Shown: in pieces, positions 41,173 to 47,995 of the stretch
Numbering within the stretch: the stretch's first letter is position 1
How the letters are laid out: every line of letters begins with the position of its first letter
Source of the DNA: Oscillospiraceae bacterium
Lineage (GTDB): Bacteria; Bacillota; Clostridia; Oscillospirales; Acutalibacteraceae
DNA: 64,000 bases
Direction: 5' to 3'
Assembly: GCA_015066345.1 (NCBI GenBank)
Contig: SVOQ01000013.1
Coordinates: 1 to 64,000, forward strand
Made by a program: the position numbers and the translations under genes
The notes under the pieces: model-generated
The model's database searches: none
Seen by the model: the letters and a program-made list of their open reading frames with translations, nothing else
Told to the model about the DNA's origin: nothing

Positions 41173-43638
41173 TTATTCTGCACTGAACATCAGAATTATT
41201 GCCTTTTGTCCTTCGGGAAGGGGAAGATTTAAGCCGTCATTCATAAGCTCTTCACCTGTAAGGGTATGAATTGTGTCGGGTTTGTCAACGTCATAAATCT
41301 TATATGTCTTTGAGGGAATAAGACCGTTAAGTTTAACTGTGTATTCGGTGTCTTTAACATTGGCACGTTTGTAAATCAAAGCCGTACCCGAAAGGGCATC
41401 CTCAGTTATAAACTCCATTGCGTGCATTTTATCATTGTCAAAACTACCGAAATCAAGGGGATAATAGTTACCGCCCATTAATTCACGTTGTTCATTATGG
41501 TAACTGAAGTCGGGGTGCTGATGGGAGTAAAAGTCCATTAACATCAATGGCATTATAGCGGACCTTGCGGAGTATTCGTTTTCCATCCAGAGTGCAACAC
41601 CCGTAATGGGTAACCAGAATGATATACCGTAGGTATGGGACTGAGTTGCGTCAAAAAGGTCGGGGTGATATGAACAGTTGTAGTCACTTCTCCAGAAAGC
41701 GATACTGCGGTATGTCATTTCAAGGTCAAGTCGCTTACCGCCCGAAGCACAGTTGTCAATAATAAGTCCGTCAATGTTTTCGGTAAGGTAGTCGAGATAA
41801 TTATAAAGGTTAGTTACATAGTGGTTTTCGCAGATACCCGTTCTGCCGTCGTAGTATTCATTGTCGGCTTTTTCCCAGTATTTAAGGGGCGGGAAGTTAA
41901 AGTCCTGACGGTAAACCGTAACGCCGTTTTCTTTCATAGAGTTAAGAAGATATTCGCAATAATAATTAAACGCATCTTCGTTAGCGAGATTCCACATAAT
42001 GTTGTCTTCGCCGTCAACTTCAATAAGCCATTGGTCATTTTGGGAGCCGACAGTGTGGAAATGTGTACCGGGCCATACTCTTTCGGGTTCGTACCAAAGG
42101 GTGTGTTTAAGACCTTTCTCAGCGGCGTAATCCGAAAGTTCGGAAATACCGTTGTCGTATCTTGCGGTATCAACCGTCCAGTTACCGACACCGTCGTGCC
42201 AACCCTCGTTATAAGAGTACCAACCTGCATCCATCCAGAAAGCATAGGTGTTTTCGTAAACGGATTTATCAATTTCGTTATCGAGAATATTGATGATTTC
42301 ATCCGTAGTTCTTGTGGACATAGGACCTGCAACTTCCATTACGGTGTAATAGTTGTTTGTTACGTTTTCGGGGTAAACGCAGTCCATAATCCAGTTTCTG
42401 AAGATGTTAAAGCCTTTGAGGGCGTTGTCATTTTCATAGAAAGAAATTGAAATAAGGGGTGAACGTACACTTTCACCGGGAAGAAGATACGCGTTGAAAT
42501 TCTCCTGCTTTGCGTTGATTTTAGTTGTACCGCCACTCTCGGAAAGTCCCGCTGCCCATTGACCCGTCCAACCGATACCTAAAATCATACCGTAGTCTTC
42601 GCCATGGATATTGAAATAGGGGAGGAAAGCCTCGGTGGGTTTACCGTCGGTAGCACTGAATTTCTTCTCTGAAATACCAAGGCTCTTTTTAATAAGTGAA
42701 AAGTCACTTGCGGCGGTGTTACTACCCATTGAGTAGTAAAGGTCGGCTTTACCTGTTTCAAAGGATGAGTCAATAGCGTAAAAATCACTTATAACGCCCG
42801 AGTTTTCTTTACCGGTGTTTTCAATGAAAACCTTCCATTGACAGGTTGCGTTGTCTTCAAAAGTTGTAGTTTCAACGGTTAATTTAAGACCGTTATTTTT
42901 GTTGGTTAAAATTATATTTTCGGTTTTACCGCCTTGGTAAAGAGCACCGAAATCGGGTGCTTCACTCATACCCAAATCCCATTCCGCAGGGTCGAATTCT
43001 TCACCGTCTACTTTGAAAGTAAAGGGGTAATCAGCATCTTTACCAAAGAAATTATCGTTAACCCATTTTGTGCAAAGGTCTTTTTCACTTTTTATTATAG
43101 CCATTTCTTCGGCACTGATGGTGTCGAATTTAATATTTTTCTTGTAACTGAGGGCTTTTATGTTTTCAATATTCAAAAAGTAAACACCTCCGCAGGAAAC
43201 AACAAAATATACAACAGCTAAAATAATATTTAAAATTGCCTGTTTGTTTCTCGCTTTAATTATAAATGAAACTAACAGGAGTACTGCCGATAAAGCGAAG
43301 GTAATGGTGTATGTATAAATAACCACGGTTTCGTTCAGGTAGCCGTCAGTATTAATAGCGGCGTTAATACCCCATAAGGATGCGTGGAATATACCGTTTC
43401 CTATTAAGAATGATATGAGTATAGGAATCCAGTTAGCCTTCTTAAAAGCCGTTTTTACAAATAATACAAGGAACCAACCAAGACCTAAGCCCGAAAGGAC
43501 GTTACAAAGGTGAACGTCAAATCCGCTTTCAGTTCCGCTGAACATATACCAGAGGGAATACGCCGAGTATATGAGTAACCCTAATAATATAGTGGAAAGG
43601 CTGATGTCCAGAATTTTATTGTTTCTTAGTTTTTTCAT
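41173..43638 (-). CDS. GH36 alpha-galactosidase-like enzyme fused to a multi-pass membrane domain
   Basis: 821 residues. The first 165 residues form about five membrane helices. A beta-sandwich and (beta/alpha)8 GH36 domain follow, with WMDAGWYSYNEGWHDGVGNW, LWYEPERVWPGT, the nucleophile motif YRQDFN (Asp near 579), IIDNCASGGKRLDLE and the acid/base motif FWRSDYN (Asp near 649). GH36 enzymes cleave alpha-galactosides with retention. Fusion to a polytopic domain is not usual for GH36 and would hold the enzyme at the membrane, presumably facing outward. The gene is divergent from trxA. Confidence 0.85.
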   Translation of the reverse strand: MKKLRNNKILDISLSTILLGLLIYSAYSLWYMFSGTESGFDVHLCNVLSGLGLGWFLVLFVKTAFKKANWIPILISFLIGNGIFHASLWGINAAINTDGYLNETVVIYTYTITFALSAVLLLVSFIIKARNKQAILNIILAVVYFVVSCGGVYFLNIENIKALSYKKNIKFDTISAEEMAIIKSEKDLCTKWVNDNFFGKDADYPFTFKVDGEEFDPAEWDLGMSEAPDFGALYQGGKTENIILTNKNNGLKLTVETTTFEDNATCQWKVFIENTGKENSGVISDFYAIDSSFETGKADLYYSMGSNTAASDFSLIKKSLGISEKKFSATDGKPTEAFLPYFNIHGEDYGMILGIGWTGQWAAGLSESGGTTKINAKQENFNAYLLPGESVRSPLISISFYENDNALKGFNIFRNWIMDCVYPENVTNNYYTVMEVAGPMSTRTTDEIINILDNEIDKSVYENTYAFWMDAGWYSYNEGWHDGVGNWTVDTARYDNGISELSDYAAEKGLKHTLWYEPERVWPGTHFHTVGSQNDQWLIEVDGEDNIMWNLANEDAFNYYCEYLLNSMKENGVTVYRQDFNFPPLKYWEKADNEYYDGRTGICENHYVTNLYNYLDYLTENIDGLIIDNCASGGKRLDLEMTYRSIAFWRSDYNCSYHPDLFDATQSHTYGISFWLPITGVALWMENEYSARSAIMPLMLMDFYSHQHPDFSYHNEQRELMGGNYYPLDFGSFDNDKMHAMEFITEDALSGTALIYKRANVKDTEYTVKLNGLIPSKTYKIYDVDKPDTIHTLTGEELMNDGLNLPLPEGQKAIILMFSAE

Positions 43639-43703
43639 TTTACCATCTCCTGCTTGAAGATTATATAATAAAAATATTGTTATTTGAACTGTACATAACT
43701 TTT

Positions 43704-43718
43704 TGTGACTTTGTCACA
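43704..43718. promoter_or_regulatory. Crp/Fnr-type operator at -41 of trxA
   Basis: TGTGACTTTGTCACA, a perfect palindrome around the central T, ends 21 bases before TATAAT (43740-43745), putting its centre about 41 bases before transcription start. No good -35 box is present, as expected for a class II activated promoter. The same arrangement occurs before trxB. Confidence 0.75.
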
Positions 43719-43778
43719 GAAAATATAAATATCTTTGCATATAATAAAATCACAAAGAAAAGAAAGGATGTATGATTT

Positions 43779-44087
43779 ATGTCAGTACTAAAAATAAATA
43801 AAAATAATTTCAATGAAGTAAAAAACAGTGAAAAAACAGTTCTCCTTGATTTCTATGCCGATTGGTGCGGACCCTGCAGTATGGTTTCACCTATAATAGA
43901 TGAAATTGCCGAAGAAAATCCTCAGTACCTTGTAGGTAAAGTCAATGTTGACGAGCAGGAGGAGTTAGCACAGGAGTTCGGAGTTTTCAGTATTCCTACG
44001 TTGGTTGTCATCAAAAACGGTGAGGTTGTAAATCAGGTGTCGGGTGCAAGACCCAAAGCCCAGATTCTCAAGCTCTTAGAGGGTTAA
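43779..44087 (+). CDS. trxA: Thioredoxin
   Basis: 102 residues with the redox motif WCGPC (Trp29, Cys30, Cys33), the cis-proline SIPTL and the FYADWCGPC strand context. It reduces protein disulfides and is recycled by the reductase at 44882. The last 12 bases overlap the end of the convergent Crp/Fnr gene. AGAAAGGATG leads the start. Expression probably depends on the palindromic operator at 43704. Confidence 0.95.
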   Translation: MSVLKINKNNFNEVKNSEKTVLLDFYADWCGPCSMVSPIIDEIAEENPQYLVGKVNVDEQEELAQEFGVFSIPTLVVIKNGEVVNQVSGARPKAQILKLLEG

Positions 44088-44747
44088 GTCCCTTAAACGG
44101 GGTTTATCGGTAATCTTAACGCCTTTTCGCGAAACCTCTACTAAACCCTCATTAGAAAAATATTTAAGCATTCTTGAAACTACCTCACGGGCGGAGCCCA
44201 TATATCGGGCAATCTGCTCGTGGGTAAGCTCTATTATATCGGAGCTTGTGCGTGTGGATTCATCAATCAGGAAAATAGCAAGACGTCTGTCAACGCTCAT
44301 AAATAAAATCTGTTGCATAACCCACATTACGTCAGAAAAACGGCTTACGGCTAATTCTAAAGCGAAAATCTTAATATCCGAGTTGCGCTCCGAAACCGAT
44401 GCAAAAGCGGGGCCACTTATAACAACACATTCAGTTGTTTCTTCGGCGTCGATGAAAACATCAAAGGTGAGGCTTTGAAGAACGCAGGAGGCTGAAAGCA
44501 TACACATATCGCCACTGTGTAAACGGTAAAGAGTAATATCTTTACCGTCTTCTGACATTATATATACCCTCAGACAACCGGAATTTACAAAGAAAAAACC
44601 TGAACATTCGGAGCTGTCGTGGGCATTGGTACCTTTAGTGAAGGTTACCGAGGTAGAGTTTTTACAGATAAATTCTTGCTCCGCTTTATCTAAATTATCC
44701 CAAAAGGGAAAGTTTTTATTAAAAATTGCTTCAAAATCACAATTCAT
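44076..44747 (-). CDS. Crp/Fnr family transcriptional regulator (thioredoxin-linked)
   Basis: 223 residues: N-terminal cyclic-nucleotide-like beta-barrel (about 1-140) with a dimer helix, and a C-terminal winged helix (LTHEQIARYMGSAREVVSRMLK, with the recognition helix in GSAREVVSRML). It lies between trxA and trxB, both of which carry the same 15-bp palindrome, so it is the natural candidate for their activator. Cysteines occur (for example C25 or so, and C46/CSG), but no Fnr-type cluster motif is certain, so the ligand is unknown. Confidence 0.85.
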   Translation of the reverse strand: MNCDFEAIFNKNFPFWDNLDKAEQEFICKNSTSVTFTKGTNAHDSSECSGFFFVNSGCLRVYIMSEDGKDITLYRLHSGDMCMLSASCVLQSLTFDVFIDAEETTECVVISGPAFASVSERNSDIKIFALELAVSRFSDVMWVMQQILFMSVDRRLAIFLIDESTRTSSDIIELTHEQIARYMGSAREVVSRMLKYFSNEGLVEVSRKGVKITDKPRLRDLTL

Positions 44748-44814
44748 CGCTTAAACTTCCTTTTTTTTTACTTGTAGTTTACTATATTAAGTACTAAAAT
44801 GTCAATTAACATAT

Positions 44815-44829
44815 TGTGATAAGGTCACA
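44815..44829. promoter_or_regulatory. Crp/Fnr-type operator at -41 of trxB
   Basis: TGTGATAAGGTCACA, near-perfect palindrome, ends 21 bases before TATAAT (44851-44856), the same spacing as at trxA. It lies 68 bases from the divergent regulator start, so it may also control that gene. Confidence 0.75.
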
Positions 44830-44881
44830 GAAAAAGAGTATGGTTTGAGCTATAATATAAATAAAAAGAGGAGTGCTTTAT

Positions 44882-45796
44882 ATGAAACATATATACGATT
44901 TAGTTATAATCGGTGGCGGTCCCGCAGGGTATACTGCCGCGTTGTATGCGTCGAGAGCGGGACTTGACTCGGTTTTAATAGAGAAATTATCTGCCGGCGG
45001 TCAGATGGCTCTCACGGGTGAAATTGATAATTACCCGGGCTTTGAGGAGGGCGTAGACGGTCTTACCCTCGGGTTTAAAATGCAACAGGGAGCCGAAAGA
45101 TTCGGTGCCGTAACCGAATACGCCGAGGTTCTTTCGGTGGATTTTGGCGAAGAAATTAAAAGAATTGAAACCACATCGGGTACATTTTTGGGGAAAACGG
45201 TTATTGTTTCAACGGGTGCTAATCCCCGTGAGTTAGGGCTTTCAAATGAAGCACAGCTTATGGGTAGAGGGGTTCACTATTGTGCCCATTGCGACGGAAG
45301 ATTTTATAAAAATAAAACCGTTGTGGTTGTAGGCGGGGGCAACTCCGCCGCGGCGGATGCACTGTATCTTTCGCGACTTGCCGAAAAGGTGATTCTTGTT
45401 CACCGCCGTGATAAATTAAGAGCCACTAAAATATACCACGAACCGCTTATGAAAGCGGAAAATATAGAGTTTATGTGGAATAGTTCGGTAAGGGAAATAT
45501 TGGCGGAAAACAGGGTAAAGGGCGTAGTGATTAAAAACAAAGAAACGGGCGAGGAAACTAAAATACCCTGCGACGGTGTTTTCGTAAGTATCGGAAGAAA
45601 ACCCGCGACTCAGTTTTTAAACGGTGCCTTGGACCTTGACGAGGGCGGTTATATAGTTGCCGACGAGTCAACAAAAACCAATGTTGAGGGCGTTTACGCG
45701 GTAGGTGACGTGCGTACCAAAGCACTTCGTCAGATAGTAACCGCTGTTGCGGACGGAGCCGTGGCGGTTCATTATGCCGAAGAATACCTTGCATAA
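44882..45796 (+). CDS. trxB: Thioredoxin-disulfide reductase
   Basis: 304 residues from the ATG at 44882 (AAAGAGGAG ahead). FAD motif GGGPAGYTAALYASRAG, redox pair CAHC (Cys134/Cys137), NAD(P)H motif VVVVGGGNSAAADAL and the C-terminal VYAVGDVRTKALRQIV FAD motif are complete. It passes electrons from NADPH or NADH to thioredoxin. Confidence 0.95.
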   Translation: MKHIYDLVIIGGGPAGYTAALYASRAGLDSVLIEKLSAGGQMALTGEIDNYPGFEEGVDGLTLGFKMQQGAERFGAVTEYAEVLSVDFGEEIKRIETTSGTFLGKTVIVSTGANPRELGLSNEAQLMGRGVHYCAHCDGRFYKNKTVVVVGGGNSAAADALYLSRLAEKVILVHRRDKLRATKIYHEPLMKAENIEFMWNSSVREILAENRVKGVVIKNKETGEETKIPCDGVFVSIGRKPATQFLNGALDLDEGGYIVADESTKTNVEGVYAVGDVRTKALRQIVTAVADGAVAVHYAEEYLA

Positions 45797-45804
45797 CAAA
45801 ATAA

Positions 45805-45848
45805 AACCACTTTATTGGGTTAATTCTCAATAAAGTGGTTCTTGTTTT
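45805..45848. terminator. Bidirectional terminator
   Basis: AACCACTTTATTG (45805-45817) pairs perfectly with CAATAAAGTGGTT (45828-45840), between trxB and the convergent phosphodiesterase gene; a T-rich run follows. Confidence 0.9.
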
Positions 45849-45859
45849 ATTTGTGGAAA

Positions 45860-46843
45860 TTAAAAATCGGTGTTCATTACTGCGAAAGTCATTCTTTCCT
45901 GAATACTTGCTCCGCCGTGGTTTGTGTCTATTCCGCCGTGGTCGGATGTAACTATAATAAGCCAGTCTTCAGTTTCGTAAGTCTCTCTCGCTTCGATAGC
46001 TTTAATTGCTTCGTAGCCGTATGTGTCCGCCTGTTTGAAAGCCTCTTTGTACTTAGGGTTATTGAAAGTGAAACCTAAGTCGTGACCTGTTGAGTCGGTG
46101 GGCTCGTAAATTACGAATATGAAGTCGGAGCAATCGGCTTTATTTATTTCGTTAATAGTAGCTTCGTGAGAGGCTTCGTCGTTTTTACACTTGTTAAAGT
46201 TTACATTAAGATTATTTTTTTCGCAGTAATCTTTTTCTTCAAGATATGTAGCGTTATTTCTTGAGAAGTGACCTGCCCATTTGGTAATAAATGCGGCACT
46301 GTCAATAACTTTTTCTTCCGCGAGAGTTGTCATAAGTGTTTTTGTATCAATACTTTTGGTGATGTCGTTACCGGTTATACCGTGAACATCCGCCCATACA
46401 CCTGTGAGAATTGAACACCAACCGGGAGCGGTTGAGGTGTCCTGAGTATTCTCGGCGGGGTAATTAACACCACCGCAGTATAAAAGATTATTGGATGCAC
46501 CCTTTTCGAGAAGGTAGTTTATTGCACCGTTATCTTCCTTTTCTGCCAGGATATCCGCACGGCAACCGTCGTAACCTATGACGATGGCTTTCTTTTCGGT
46601 TTTACCCTCGGGTAATTCGGAATTGAAATGCTCATTTATAACATTATAAAGTTCGGTCTGGGGAATGGCGGTTTCAACGGTGTTTTCGTAACCTATCGAG
46701 GCAATATTCTGCATATAGAATTCCTCGGTGTCATTTTTATCCTTAGCGTATTTTGTGAAATATAAGGCAATTGGGGTTGCGATAATTCCCGCAACAACCA
46801 GAACGGAAACTACGATAAGTATAATTTTTTTCTTGTTTTTCAT
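45860..46843 (-). CDS. Membrane-anchored alkaline phosphatase/phosphodiesterase family protein
   Basis: 327 residues. One N-terminal helix (KIILIVVSVLVVAGIIATPIA) anchors an extracellular alkaline-phosphatase-superfamily domain. VIGYDGCRADIL carries the first metal Asp, STAPGWCSILTG the catalytic Thr region, VIYEPTDSTGHDLGF and VTSDHGGIDTNHG the remaining Asp/His ligands. The family contains nucleotide pyrophosphatases, phosphodiesterases and phosphoglycerol transferases; which activity applies is open. Monocistronic, with a promoter at 46869-46897. Confidence 0.82.
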   Translation of the reverse strand: MKNKKKIILIVVSVLVVAGIIATPIALYFTKYAKDKNDTEEFYMQNIASIGYENTVETAIPQTELYNVINEHFNSELPEGKTEKKAIVIGYDGCRADILAEKEDNGAINYLLEKGASNNLLYCGGVNYPAENTQDTSTAPGWCSILTGVWADVHGITGNDITKSIDTKTLMTTLAEEKVIDSAAFITKWAGHFSRNNATYLEEKDYCEKNNLNVNFNKCKNDEASHEATINEINKADCSDFIFVIYEPTDSTGHDLGFTFNNPKYKEAFKQADTYGYEAIKAIEARETYETEDWLIIVTSDHGGIDTNHGGASIQERMTFAVMNTDF

Positions 46844-46868
46844 ATAACCAACTCCTTTTGACTATCTA

Positions 46869-46897
46869 ATCTTAATATAAATTTAAGATAAAAGCAA
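46869..46897 (-). promoter_or_regulatory. Promoter of the phosphodiesterase gene
   Basis: On the minus strand TTGCTT (46897-46892) and TAAGAT (46874-46869) are 17 bases apart. Confidence 0.5.
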
Positions 46898-46937
46898 GAG
46901 AATTGTAGTAAATATTTACAAAGGGTGGTTGCCGATT

Positions 46938-47390
46938 ATAATGCGTAATTCGTAATGCTTAATGCGTAATTCGTAATGCGTAATTCGTAATTAAAGGGGC
47001 ACTTCGTGCCGATTGTAAATGCAAAATGCAAAATGCAGAATGCAAAATTATCGGGGCTTACGCCGAATTATAGATAAAGTAGTTGTAATGCGAAGCTTAT
47101 CATCCCATTTTGCGTAGCAAAAAGGGAGGGGGACCGCGTAGCGGTGGTGGGTAGTTCTCTTTCTGTTTTTCTTCAGTTCGATAGAAGCGATAGCCTCGCC
47201 CTCCTGCTTCAGGAGGAGGGGGGACCATCGCTCGCGATGGTGGGAGGTCCTATTCGCGTTTCGCTCTGCGAAACATATGGCACCGAAGGTATATCGCGTA
47301 CGAAGTACATATCGCATACGAAGTATATATCGCCCCCGAAGGGTATAATGGGTAGTTCTCTTGCGGTTAGTTATTGGTTGAAACATTTGT
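46938..47390. repeat. Hairpin array 5: the largest composite array
   Basis: In order: GCGTAATTCGTAAT repeats (46941-46992); hairpins GGCAC-TTC-GTGCC (46998-47010) and GGC-TTAC-GCC (47055-47064); a TGCAAAA short tandem; two B elements with hairpins TTTTGC-GTA-GCAAAA (47108-47122), ACCGC-GTA-GCGGT (47133-47145), CTCCTG-CTT-CAGGAG (47201-47215) and ACCATCGC-TC-GCGATGGT (47224-47241); GTTTCGC-TCT-GCGAAAC (47258-47274); then ATATCGC-type units. Two GGGTAGTTCTCTT copies lie at 47149 and 47350. No gene is present between 46844 and 47610. Confidence 0.88.
47275..47343. repeat. ATATCGC array with covarying hairpins
   Basis: ATATGGC, ACC-GAA-GGT, ATATCGC, GTAC-GAA-GTAC, ATATCGC, ATAC-GAA-GTAT, ATATCGC, CCC-CGAA-GGG. 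The 7-base word and the GAA loop stay constant while both stem arms change together. Confidence 0.9.
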
Positions 47391-47610
47391 CTATAAAACA
47401 GTTGATAAAAAATAAAATATGTGTTAAATTATTTATGCTACACAAATTTTATACTTCAAGAAACGCAGTTGTATTTTTACTTTTGGTAAAAACGCAGCTC
47501 TATTCAACTGTATTTTTTTGGAGTATTTTTGAATTTGTGTAGCAACAATCGGAGTTTGCGTTTTTCATGCGTAGCTTCGGTTACGCATTTTTTTATTTTA
47601 GGGTGATTTT

Positions 47611-47760
47611 ATGACAGAAAAAGAATTATATTGGAAAATGTACAGTAAATTGTTTAACACCATTACAGATGTTTTGCCACGAATTGATAATAAAGAAATT
47701 GCCGAAACATTAAAACAGGCACAGATTGATACGGAAGAAATGTATGTAAGTGAAGTGTAG
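47611..47760 (+). CDS. Small hypothetical protein (49 residues)
   Basis: ATG at 47611 with AGGGTGA 6-8 bases ahead; TAG at 47758. The product MTEKELYWKMYSKLFNTITD... is helical and acidic and ends EEMYVSEV. I have a general impression of similar small proteins in Clostridia, but no function is known to me. It lies between array 5 and the left boundary hairpin of the restriction-modification island. Confidence 0.6.
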   Translation: MTEKELYWKMYSKLFNTITDVLPRIDNKEIAETLKQAQIDTEEMYVSEV

Positions 47761-47802
47761 TTGTAAAAGCGATAAAAAAACAGATATAATAACGTCCCTA
47801 TT

Positions 47803-47837
47803 CCACCCCGCATACCATCAGGTACGCGGGATTTTTT
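47803..47837. repeat. Left boundary hairpin of the restriction-modification island
   Basis: CCACCCCGCATACC, loop ATCA, GGTACGCGGG, then A and a T run. Stem CCCGC/GCGGG plus TACC/GGTA with one mismatch. The same sequence, with loop GTAA, recurs at 54071-54105 in the same orientation. It can act as a terminator for the small gene. Confidence 0.8.
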
Positions 47838-47918
47838 ATAAAAAATCAAAAAATAAATGTAGTATTTCGCAACCTTTGTCATATATAAGTAGGTAGTGTT
47901 TTATAATATTATATTTTG

Positions 47919-47947
47919 TTGAAAATTGGATTTATATGTATTATAAT
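47919..47947 (+). promoter_or_regulatory. Promoter of the restriction-modification operon
   Basis: TTGAAA (47919-47924) and TATAAT (47942-47947) with a 17-base spacer, 48 bases before the res-like start. Confidence 0.7.
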
Positions 47948-47995
47948 ATACTGTGTATTTTTATATCAACAAAACATCTGTATTGGAGAAACGTT

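Noticed and set aside
43704-44829. Classical cAMP-CRP sites
   Set aside because: The palindromes have a 5-base centre, not 6, and the adjacent regulator shows no certain cAMP pocket; described as Crp/Fnr-type only.
47144-47542. 132-codon open frame
   Set aside because: Most of it is array 5 sequence with hairpins; no ribosome site or protein-like composition.
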